Source: Burkholderiales bacterium (lineage in GTDB: Bacteria; Pseudomonadota; Gammaproteobacteria; Burkholderiales; Burkholderiaceae_C). From it: a DNA stretch of 55,790 bases. Position numbers and translations under genes: made by a program. Below the pieces are notes generated by a model. That model saw only the letters and a list, made by a program, of their open reading frames with translations, had not been told where the DNA came from and made no database searches. How positions within the stretch are numbered: position 1 is the stretch's first letter; each line of letters begins with the position of its first letter. Location: assembly GCA_016195825.1 (NCBI GenBank), contig JACPYV010000058.1, forward strand, positions 1 through 55,790, read 5' to 3'. Below are positions 15,321 through 22,001 of the stretch, piece after piece.

Positions 15321-17291
15321 TCACCGCAGGACGGCCACCGCCTTGCCGCGGCCGCCTTCGACGCGGCGCCGCTCCATCACGGCGGGCACGTCGGCCAGCG
15401 CGACGGTTTCTCCGATGTCGGCCCGCAGCGCGCCGCTCGCCACTTGCGCGGCCAGGGCCTGCAGCTGCGCCGCGTCGGGTCGCGTCTGCACCCAGCGCGC
15501 CGCTTGGCCGGCCGGGGCCAGTGACGCGATCTGCGGCGTGGCGGTGCTGACGAGCCGGCCCGCGGGCGACAGCAGCGCCCACAGCCCGGCCGGGTCGCTG
15601 CCGGCCAGGTCCAGCACCAGGTCCACGCCGCCGTGCGGCAGTGTTGCCAGCCCGCCCTGGCGCGCATCTGCGATGCGTTCGGCGCCCAGGCCGCGCAGCC
15701 GTTCGGCGTGGTCCGCCGACGCGCTGGCCCAGACCCGCGCGCCAGCTTGCCGGGCCAGTTGCATGGCGAAGCCGCCCACGCCACCGCTGGCGCCATGGAT
15801 CAGCACCGTCTCGCCGGCCTGCAGCGCGCCGTCCTCGAACAGCGCCTGCTGCGCGGCCAGCAGCGACACAGGCAGGGCGGCGGCCGTCGTGAAGCTCAGC
15901 CCCGCCGGCATGACGGTCAGCGCATCGGCCGGCACGACCACCTCGTCGGCATAGGCGCCCAGGCCGCGCAGCATCGCCAGCACGCGGGTGCCTGGCGCCA
16001 GGTCTGCGCCGGCGCCGGCGCCGATGACCTCGCCCGCCAGCTCGATGCCCAGTGTGGTGGGCAGTGCCAGCGGGAAGGCGTCCTTCAACCCGCCGCTGCG
16101 CAGCTTCCAGTCCAGCGGATTCAGGCCGGTCGCGTGCACGCGCACCAGCACTTCGCCGGCACCGGGCGTGGGCCGAGGCAACCGGTCCACGCGAAGGCTC
16201 TCGGCGCCGCCATAGGCATGCAGGCGCAGCGCGCGGCCGAGGGCGGGGTAGTCGACGTAGCCCTCGGGCCCGGCGCTGTAGAAGGTCTCGCGTGCCGGCG
16301 TGTTCAGCGGTGCGCCGATGGCGAAGCGCTGCTCAAGGTCGGGGTTGGCAAGGTAGGCGCTGCCGAACACGACCGCGTCGGCACGGCGGCGGCGGATATG
16401 GTCCTCGGCGCTGGCCTGGTCCAGCCCGCCGCCCAGCAGATAGGTGCCGGGGTAGAGCGGGCGCAGGTGGGCGTGGTAGTCGAAGCCGGAGGCGCCGGTG
16501 GCGACATGCAGGTAGGCCAGGCCCAGGTGGGCGATCTGCTGCACGAGGTGGGTGTAGGTCTGGACCGGCGTGTCGTCGTGCGCGTCGTTGAAACCCATCT
16601 CCGGGTTGATCTTGAGGCCCACGCGATCAGCACCGGCCGCCTCGGCCATCGCGCCCAGCACTTCGAGCACGAAGCGGGCGCGTCGGGCGATGCTGCCGCC
16701 GTAGCCGTCGGTGCGCAGGTTGGTGCCGGAGGACAGGAACTGCTCCGGCAGATAGCCCGACGCGGCATGCAGCTCGACACCGTCGAAGCCAGCTTCCATT
16801 GCGCGGCGGGTGGCCTGGCGGTAGTCGTCGACGACGGCGGCGATCTCGTCGGTGTTGAGCGCACGCGGCTCGACGAAGTCGGCCGGGCCGCTCGCCAGGT
16901 AGACCTGGCCCGCCGCCTTGACGGCCGACGGCGCCACGGGCTGCGCGCCGCTGGGCAGCAGCGACGGGTGCGAGATGCGGCCGGTGTGCATCAGCTGCAT
17001 GAAGATGCGCCCGCCGGCAGCATGCACGGCATCCGTGACGCGTCGCCACGCGGCCTGCTGTTCGTCCGTGTGCAGGCCCGGCGTGCGCACATAGCCCTTG
17101 CCCATGGGTGACGGGAACACGCCCTCGGTGACGATGAGGCCAGCACCGGCGCGCTGGGCGTAGTAGGTGGCGACCAGGTCGGACGGCACGCCCGTGCTGT
17201 CATCGGCGCGGCTGCGCGTCATCGGCGCCATGACCAGGCGGTTGGGCAGCATCAGGCGGCCGACGAGGACGGGGGTTTCGAGAGGCTTCAT
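15321..17291 (-). CDS. Fusion of Old Yellow Enzyme-type and MDR quinone-oxidoreductase-type reductases
   Basis: 656 residues from the ATG at 17291. Residues 1-360 are an Old Yellow Enzyme (FMN-dependent ene-reductase): P-N-R-L-V-M-A-P-M-T-R-S-R, F-M-Q-L-M-H-T-G-R-I-S-H, G-F-D-G-V-E-L-H-A-A-S-G-Y-L and N-x-R-x-D-x-Y-G-G-S are all present. Residues about 365-656 are a zinc-free medium-chain reductase of the quinone oxidoreductase type, with L-N-P-L-D-W-K-L-R and the NADPH loop G-A-S-G-G-V-G-G-F-A. The join at about 355-370 is in one continuous frame with no sign of error. Each half is full length for its family. Both families reduce activated C=C bonds with NAD(P)H, so the protein may reduce enones or quinones in two steps or over a wider substrate range. 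It is divergent from a LysR gene. Confidence 0.9.
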   Translation of the reverse strand: MKPLETPVLVGRLMLPNRLVMAPMTRSRADDSTGVPSDLVATYYAQRAGAGLIVTEGVFPSPMGKGYVRTPGLHTDEQQAAWRRVTDAVHAAGGRIFMQLMHTGRISHPSLLPSGAQPVAPSAVKAAGQVYLASGPADFVEPRALNTDEIAAVVDDYRQATRRAMEAGFDGVELHAASGYLPEQFLSSGTNLRTDGYGGSIARRARFVLEVLGAMAEAAGADRVGLKINPEMGFNDAHDDTPVQTYTHLVQQIAHLGLAYLHVATGASGFDYHAHLRPLYPGTYLLGGGLDQASAEDHIRRRRADAVVFGSAYLANPDLEQRFAIGAPLNTPARETFYSAGPEGYVDYPALGRALRLHAYGGAESLRVDRLPRPTPGAGEVLVRVHATGLNPLDWKLRSGGLKDAFPLALPTTLGIELAGEVIGAGAGADLAPGTRVLAMLRGLGAYADEVVVPADALTVMPAGLSFTTAAALPVSLLAAQQALFEDGALQAGETVLIHGASGGVGGFAMQLARQAGARVWASASADHAERLRGLGAERIADARQGGLATLPHGGVDLVLDLAGSDPAGLWALLSPAGRLVSTATPQIASLAPAGQAARWVQTRPDAAQLQALAAQVASGALRADIGETVALADVPAVMERRRVEGGRGKAVAVLR

Positions 17292-17342
17292 GAACGGGCT
17301 CCACAAGGTGGGTTGAGGTGCAGCCATGGTCGATTGCTTCTC

Positions 17343-17355
17343 ATTTGGGATAAAT
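17343..17355. promoter_or_regulatory. ATTT-N5-AAAT dyad between reductase fusion and LysR gene
   Basis: In the 105-base gap between divergent starts lies ATTT (17343-17346), a 5-bp spacer and AAAT (17352-17355). The site fits the loose T-N11-A dyad of LysR-type binding sites and is AT-rich compared with its surroundings. It could be the shared operator, but the motif is short. Confidence 0.4.
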
Positions 17356-17396
17356 CAGCTACAAGGAGAACTCTGATCCACTGATGGAGCAATGCC

Positions 17397-18281
17397 GTGG
17401 CGCTGCTGGGCAACATCGAACTCTTCGTGGAGGTGGCGCGGGCCAAGGGCTTCCGGCGCGCGGCGGACCAACTGGGCATGCCGAACTCCACGCTGTCGCG
17501 TCGCGTGGCCGAGCTGGAGAAGCAGGTGGGCGTGCGGCTCTTCCACCGCACCACGCGCAAGGTCGAGCTGACCGAGGCCGGCCGCGCCTATTTCCGCCGC
17601 TGCGAAGGCCTGGTGGCCGAGGCGCGCGCCGCCCATGAACAGTTGCAGGAGGTGGCCGAGCGGCCCAGCGGCACGCTGCGTGTGTCCATGCCGGCGGACC
17701 TGGCCATCACGCTGCTGGCCGCGCCGCTGCGCGAGTTCGCCGAGCGCTACCCGCGCATCGATTTCGAGCTGGACCTGAGCTCGCGCCGTGTGGACCTGGT
17801 GGCGGACGGCTTTGACCTCGCCCTCCGCCTGGGTGAGCCGCCGGCCACGCCGTCCACGCTGGTCGCGCGGCGGCTGGGTCAGACCACGCGTGAGCTCTAC
17901 GCCTCGCCCGCCTACCTGCGCCATGCGCCGGCGCTGCAGCAGCCCGCCGACCTGGCGCAGCACAACTGCCTGCTGATGCTGGGCGGCAGCCCGCAGCAGT
18001 GGGCGCTGCAGGCCGGCCGGGAGCGCGCGACGGTCGGCGTGACTGGCCGCTACGTGATGAACAGCCTGGGGCTTTGCCGTGCGCTGGCGCGGCTGGGCCT
18101 GGGCGTGGCCGCGCTGGGCGAGGCCTACGTGCATGACGAGCTGCGCGCGGGAGAGCTGCAGCGCGTGCTGCCCGGCTGGGCGCTGCCGCCGCTGCCCGTG
18201 TACGCGGTGACCGAGTCGCGGCTGCTGCCGTCGCGGGTGCGCCTGTTCGTCGATTTCATCGCGGCCGCGCTGGGCGATTGA
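17397..18281 (+). CDS. LysR-family transcriptional regulator
   Basis: 294 residues from a GTG at 17397, preceded by GGAG at 17386-17389. The N-terminal helix-turn-helix (F-V-E-V-A-R-A-K-G-F-R-R-A-A, then L-S-R-R-V-A-E-L-E-K-Q-V-G-V-R-L-F-H-R-T-T-R) is typical of the AaeR/DsdC-like LysR subgroup. The C-terminal effector domain (about 90-290) is complete. It is divergent from the OYE-MDR fusion gene, so it probably controls that gene in response to an electrophile, quinone or enone. This is an inference from layout. Confidence 0.93.
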   Translation: MALLGNIELFVEVARAKGFRRAADQLGMPNSTLSRRVAELEKQVGVRLFHRTTRKVELTEAGRAYFRRCEGLVAEARAAHEQLQEVAERPSGTLRVSMPADLAITLLAAPLREFAERYPRIDFELDLSSRRVDLVADGFDLALRLGEPPATPSTLVARRLGQTTRELYASPAYLRHAPALQQPADLAQHNCLLMLGGSPQQWALQAGRERATVGVTGRYVMNSLGLCRALARLGLGVAALGEAYVHDELRAGELQRVLPGWALPPLPVYAVTESRLLPSRVRLFVDFIAAALGD

Positions 18282-18313
18282 ACCGTGCCGGCGGCCGGTG
18301 GCACTCACCGGCC

Positions 18314-18958
18314 ATGGCAGCCGTCAGCCGTCCCCTACCGCCCGCCCCGGTGCCCGATGCCGCCGCGCTGCTGGCGTGGCTGCCGCGGCTGCGCCGCTAC
18401 GCCCGCGCGCTGCGGCGCAACCGCGAGGACGCCGACGACCTGGTGCAGGACACGCTGGAGCGCGCCTGGTCCCGCGCCGGTCTGTGGCAGGACGTGGGTG
18501 ACATGCGCACCTGGCTGTTCAGCATCATGCACAACCTGCACGTCGACGCGCTGCGCCGCGGCCGGCTGGACACGGTGGACCTGCATGAGCTGGCACCCGA
18601 AGTGCCCGTCGCCGCTACGCAAGGCCACGCGCTGGCAATGCGCGACCTGGACGCCGCGCTGGCGCTGCTGCCGGCCGGGCAGCGCGAGGTGCTGTTGCTC
18701 ATCGGCCTGGACGGCATGGCCTACGCCGAGGTGGCGCAGGCGCTGGGCATTCCCATCGGCACGGTGATGTCGCGGCTGTCGCGCGGGCGCGAGCGCCTGC
18801 GGGCGGCGCTGGACGTCGGCGTGCGCAGCCCGCCCCGCACGCCTGCGCTGATCCTTGGTGTGGCGGCGCTCCCCCGCCGCCCCATCGCCGCACGGCCCGC
18901 CGAGGCTTTTCGCCGCCAGCACGCCGCGCCCCACCCCGCTGTGGCCTTGCACTTCTAG
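18314..18958 (+). CDS. ECF-family RNA polymerase sigma factor
   Basis: 214 residues from the ATG at 18314; a TTG at 18278, overlapping the LysR stop, would add 12 residues. Region 2 (L-R-R-Y-A-R-A-L-R-R-N-R-E-D-A-D-D-L-V-Q) and region 4 (L-P-A-G-Q-R-E-V-L-L-L-I-G-L-D-G-M-A-Y-A-E-V and G-I-P-I-G-T-V-M-S-R-L-S-R-G-R) are clear. About 40 Pro/Arg/Ala-rich residues follow region 4, longer than usual. No anti-sigma gene is adjacent. The next gene encodes a PEP-CTERM surface protein, a possible target. Confidence 0.9.
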   Translation: MAAVSRPLPPAPVPDAAALLAWLPRLRRYARALRRNREDADDLVQDTLERAWSRAGLWQDVGDMRTWLFSIMHNLHVDALRRGRLDTVDLHELAPEVPVAATQGHALAMRDLDAALALLPAGQREVLLLIGLDGMAYAEVAQALGIPIGTVMSRLSRGRERLRAALDVGVRSPPRTPALILGVAALPRRPIAARPAEAFRRQHAAPHPAVALHF

Positions 18959-19055
18959 GGGTACGGGGAATGCGCCGGTCCTCCCCGCCGTCCATCCATG
19001 GCAGGCCACGTCGGGCCTTCACCTTCACCTTGACCTTCACCCACAGGAGTTGCGC

Positions 19056-19694
19056 ATGCGCCGTCTCGTTTCCGCCTCTGCAGCCTTCGCGCTGCTTGCC
19101 CTGCCGCTGGCCAGCCAGGCCCTCACCAGCATCGACGATGCCAAGGGCGACTTCCTCGCGACCTTCGCGGGCAGCAGCACCAGCACCGACCTGGACGTGT
19201 TGAGCGCCACCGTCACCTACAACGCAGGCACCGACATCTTCACGTTGTCGGCCACCATGGACGGCAACATCGGCAACACGGCGACCGGCCTCTACGTCTG
19301 GGGCGTGAACCGCGGTGCCGGCACGGCCGGCTTCGCCAGCATCGGCATCACCGGCGTACGCTTCGACCGCGTCATCTTGCTGCGCCCCGACGGCACAGGC
19401 ACCGTGGCTGGCGCCGGCGCGTTGCCGCTGGGCTCGGTCACCATCAGCGGCAAGACCATCACGGCCAGCGTCAGCGGCAGCCTGCTGCCGAGTACCGGCT
19501 TCGGCAAGGGCGACTACACCTGGAACCTGTGGCCGCGCAACACGGCCTTCGCCGGCACGGCCGCCATCTCGGACTTCGCGCCCAACAACGCCAACTTCAC
19601 GGCGACACCGGTGCCCGAACCCAGCACTGCCGTGCTCAGCGCCCTGGGCCTGGCCGGCCTGCTGGCCTGGCGCCGGCGTCAGTCGAATTCGTGA
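19056..19694 (+). CDS. PEP-CTERM sorting-domain protein
   Basis: 212 residues from the ATG at 19056, with AGGAG at 19045-19049 as ribosome binding site. There is an N-terminal signal peptide ending near A-S-Q-A, a 160-residue Gly/Thr/Ser-rich, probably beta-sheet body without Cys, and a C-terminal tail with V-P-E-P-S, a hydrophobic helix and a final R-R-R. This tripartite tail is the PEP-CTERM signal recognised by exosortase, which moves such proteins to the cell surface or extracellular matrix. No exosortase gene is in the window. It lies 97 bases after the ECF sigma gene; the leader contains a run of ACCTTC-like hexamers at about 19016-19041. It overlaps the convergent HDOD gene by 16 bases. 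Confidence 0.88.
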   Translation: MRRLVSASAAFALLALPLASQALTSIDDAKGDFLATFAGSSTSTDLDVLSATVTYNAGTDIFTLSATMDGNIGNTATGLYVWGVNRGAGTAGFASIGITGVRFDRVILLRPDGTGTVAGAGALPLGSVTISGKTITASVSGSLLPSTGFGKGDYTWNLWPRNTAFAGTAAISDFAPNNANFTATPVPEPSTAVLSALGLAGLLAWRRRQSNS

Positions 19695-20512
19695 AGCAGC
19701 TTGAGTGCATGGGCTTCGCCGAGGTTGAGTAACTCGGCGATGTCGTGCAGGTCGTCCGGCACGGCCGCATCGTCCCAGCCCCGCGCCGTGTGCCGCGCCA
19801 GGCGCACGGCCAGGTGGACGCAGCGCACCTGCGGGTCGCGCTCGTCCTTGTCGCTGGTGATGCGCTTGAGCAGCTCCGGCAGGCGCCAGCGCTGCATCAG
19901 CGCCTGCTCCAGGTCCGCCAGTTCGATGCCCAGCACCTGACGCTGCGCGGCCACGCTGCGCAGCGCCCGGTCGGCCTCTTGCAGGTCGGCAATCTGCAGC
20001 GCCAGGTCCGGCGCGTGCACCCACAGCAGCATCTCCGCAAAGTCGTGCAGCAGCGCGGCGCTGTGGATGACGGCGGCGTCCGGGTCCATGCGGTGGGCCG
20101 CGAAACCCAGCGCGTAGCGTGATGCACGCTCGGCACGTTGCATGACGCGTGACAGGCCCAGCAAAGCCTCGTCGTGGTCGGCCAGCACGGCTTCCAGCGT
20201 CGGCTGCGGGCCGAAGTCGCGGAAGAAGGGCGTGATGCCCATCAGCACCAGCGCGGCGGTCACTGTCTCGGGCTCGGCCATCAGCCGGCCGCGCCGGAGT
20301 TCGCTGGCGTGGGCCAGCACCTTCAGCGTCATCAACGGGTCGGTGGCGATCATTTCGCCCAGGCCGTTGGCATCGACGTCATCCTCGGTCGCCCGCATCT
20401 GCTCCAGCGCCTCGGCCGTCTCGGTCAGTACCGGGATCTCTGCGCGCGCGAACGCGTTGACCCAGGCGTCAAGGCTGGGCAGCGGTGTTTGCAAGCGCAG
20501 GCGGTCGAACAT
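19679..20512 (-). CDS. HDOD-domain protein
   Basis: 277 residues. The HDOD (metal-independent HD-related) domain covers about 20-220: the helix with I-A-T-D-P-L-M-T-L-K-V-L-A-H-A and the segment I-H-S-A-A-L-L-H-D-F-A-E-M-L-L are characteristic. Metal-binding residues of active HD phosphodiesterases are partly missing, so it is probably a signalling scaffold and not an enzyme, as is usual in this family. There is no receiver or GGDEF/EAL part. Its 3' end overlaps the PEP-CTERM gene by 16 bases. The role is unknown; HDOD proteins often take part in c-di-GMP or stress responses. Confidence 0.87.
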   Translation of the reverse strand: MFDRLRLQTPLPSLDAWVNAFARAEIPVLTETAEALEQMRATEDDVDANGLGEMIATDPLMTLKVLAHASELRRGRLMAEPETVTAALVLMGITPFFRDFGPQPTLEAVLADHDEALLGLSRVMQRAERASRYALGFAAHRMDPDAAVIHSAALLHDFAEMLLWVHAPDLALQIADLQEADRALRSVAAQRQVLGIELADLEQALMQRWRLPELLKRITSDKDERDPQVRCVHLAVRLARHTARGWDDAAVPDDLHDIAELLNLGEAHALKLLHEFD

Positions 20513-20589
20513 GTGCCGAATGCTAGGCCTGTGCGGGCTCGCATGCTCACCGCATGCGAGCCCCTTTTCCCGGTCATTTGCGCCTCAAT

Positions 20590-20829
20590 TCACAGGCGCT
20601 TGATGCCTTCGAGCTGGGCGCCCAGGCGCCCGTCGACGTAGAGCGCGCCTTCCGGCGCACCGGCCTCGGCATAGAACTCCAGCCGCTTGGGCGCCTGGCG
20701 GCGCGCGCTCAGCGGCTGGAAGACCAGCCAGACCGCGCGCGCTGCGCGCTTCATGCGAGCCCAGCGGCGGGCCCAGGCTTCGTGGGTTTCAACGGCGTCC
20801 AGGGGGCCGCGAAGATCGATCATTCTCAT
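20590..20829 (-). CDS. Small protein of unknown function (79 aa)
   Basis: 79 residues from the ATG at 20829, chosen because AGGAG lies 6 bases upstream on the minus strand. The protein is basic in its first half (R-W-A-R-M-K-R-A-A-R-A-V-W) and ends with a short mixed region. There is no signal peptide, no Cys and no motif I recognise. The good ribosome binding site and high-GC codon use support it as a real gene. It is downstream of the next small gene on the same strand (63 bases between them) and may share its promoter. Confidence 0.6.
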   Translation of the reverse strand: MRMIDLRGPLDAVETHEAWARRWARMKRAARAVWLVFQPLSARRQAPKRLEFYAEAGAPEGALYVDGRLGAQLEGIKRL

Positions 20830-20892
20830 GGGGTTCTCCTTGGCGCCATGCCCGACCCGCATGAGATGAAGGAGGGTCGGCGGCGCTTGCTG

Positions 20893-21084
20893 TCAGGGGC
20901 TGTCGTCGGGGAAGCGGTCGCGCAGCAGTCGTCGCAGTTCGAGGCGGGCTTGCTGGCGTTGGGCGTAGGCGTCTTGCGGGCTCTTGTGGCGGCCGGCCTG
21001 GCGGTGCAGGGCCGGCGCCACGAGCGGATTGCGCGGTTTGCGCATGGAGACTTGCAGCGGACGCGGAGAGGTGAACTGGGGCAT
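20893..21084 (-). CDS. Small basic protein of unknown function (63 aa)
   Basis: 63 residues from the ATG at 21084, with GGAG 6 bases upstream. The sequence is rich in Arg, Gln and Pro (R-K-P-R-N-P-L-V-A-P-A-L, then R-Q-Q-A-R-L-E-L-R-R-L-L-R-D-R-F) and looks like a small nucleic-acid-binding or ribosome-associated protein, but I do not recognise the family. About 200 bases upstream is a copy of the promoter-like element that also lies in front of the HTH gene at 21373-21945, so the two may be regulated together. Confidence 0.55.
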   Translation of the reverse strand: MPQFTSPRPLQVSMRKPRNPLVAPALHRQAGRHKSPQDAYAQRQQARLELRRLLRDRFPDDSP

Positions 21085-21270
21085 GGCGGGCTCCGGTGGT
21101 TGCCGCTCGCGGGCGGCGGGCAATGCAGCGGCTCGACCCGGGACGGGTCAGCTTTTGCGGTGATGTGAGAGGTGCCTGGGGCTTGGCGCTGGTGGCAAGC
21201 GAGCCGGGCGGTCAGGGGACTTGCGGGGGTGTGGGACCTCGCCGTGTGCGCGGGACTTCAGCAGCACGAC

Positions 21271-21306
21271 TTGCGCAAATGATAAACAAACGTTGCTCTT
21301 GCGCAA
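21271..21306 (-). promoter_or_regulatory. Promoter/operator element, copy 1 (two TTGCGCAA palindromes)
   Basis: Two copies of the palindrome TTGCGCAA (21271-21278 and 21299-21306) flank ATGATAAACAAACGTTGC. On the minus strand this gives TTGCGC, 16 bp, TATCAT, an acceptable -35/-10 pair for the small gene at 20893-21084. The core GCGCAAATGATAAACAAACG (from 21273) is repeated with few changes at 21949, just upstream of the HTH gene. The rest of the 288-base gap 21085-21372 shows only a possible hairpin at 21345-21364. Confidence 0.5.
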
Positions 21307-21344
21307 GCGGCTTTTATCCAACACCCCTAACCTGGAGGGCTGCC

Positions 21345-21364
21345 CGCGTCCAATGACGGACGCG
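21345..21364 (-). terminator. Possible hairpin after the HTH gene
   Basis: CGCGTCC (21345-21351) and GGACGCG (21358-21364) form a 7-bp stem with a 6-base loop, 9 bases after the stop of the HTH gene. There is no T-run after it on the minus strand, so it is at best a weak or Rho-assisted terminator. Confidence 0.3.
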
Positions 21365-21372
21365 CAGATCGA

Positions 21373-21945
21373 TCAGCGTTTCTTGGGCTTGAGCGGCGCG
21401 ATGCCGGCCTGCAGCCGGCGCCACTCGTCCAGCTCAGCCTGCGGGCTGGGTGCCGGCGGCCGGGCGGGCGGCGGCGCAGGCGTGGTGGTGGGCGTCAGCA
21501 CCTCGCCCAGCAGATCCAGCAGCCGCGTGCGGGCGCGCTGCGGGTGGCGGCGGTAGTAGGTCAGCACCAGGCCGATGATGAAGCGCTCGTCGTCGTCCTG
21601 CGGCAAGCTGGGCGAGGCCTCGGCCGGGACCGGCATGCCAGGGACCGGTGCCGATGCAGGTGTTGCGGTCATCGCGCCTGCGCCGTGCTCGATGTCCATC
21701 CAGCCCGGCGTCTTGTGGCAGAGCTGCTCGAACTGCCGGGCCAGCCGCTCGCCGATCTGGCGCGAGCGGCCCTTGATCTGGCTCCAGTAGCTGGGCTGGA
21801 TCTGCAGGCGTTCGGCAAAGCGCCGCTCCAGGCCACGCAAGGTGGCCGCATCGGCATGTTTGACGGTGGCGCTGACGAACTCTTCGAACAGGCGCATCGC
21901 GTTGTCCAATCGGATCTGCGCGACGTCGCGGGGGGCGCTGGGCAT
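21373..21945 (-). CDS. Helix-turn-helix DNA-binding protein (repressor-like)
   Basis: 190 residues from the ATG at 21945. The N-terminal half contains an XRE-like helix-turn-helix: R-R-F-A-E-R-L-Q-I-Q-P-S-Y-W-S-Q-I-K, then R-Q-I-G-E-R-L-A-R-Q-F-E, ending in G-W-M-D. This arrangement is seen in phage-like repressors of Burkholderiales. A flexible Ala/Pro linker and a second helical segment (D-D-E-R-F-I-I-G-L-V-L-T-Y-Y-R-R-H-P) precede a Pro-rich, basic tail. No ribosome binding site precedes the ATG, and a TATCAT box sits only 8 bases before it, so the mRNA may be leaderless. A near copy of that box region lies on the far side of the gene. It probably represses itself and the small genes downstream. 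Confidence 0.7.
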   Translation of the reverse strand: MPSAPRDVAQIRLDNAMRLFEEFVSATVKHADAATLRGLERRFAERLQIQPSYWSQIKGRSRQIGERLARQFEQLCHKTPGWMDIEHGAGAMTATPASAPVPGMPVPAEASPSLPQDDDERFIIGLVLTYYRRHPQRARTRLLDLLGEVLTPTTTPAPPPARPPAPSPQAELDEWRRLQAGIAPLKPKKR

Positions 21946-21973
21946 GGGGCGCAATGATAAATGAGCGTTGCCC
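21946..21973 (-). promoter_or_regulatory. Promoter/operator element, copy 2, before the HTH gene
   Basis: GCGCAATGATAAATGAGCG (from 21949) followed by TTGCCC is a near repeat of the element at 21273-21296. On the minus strand it holds TATCAT 8 bases before the HTH start codon. The outer bases GGGC and GCCC make a short dyad. Its place between promoter and start codon suits autorepression. Confidence 0.5.
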
Positions 21974-22001
21974 TGGGCCGCTCCGCCCGCCGGATGCGCC
22001 G

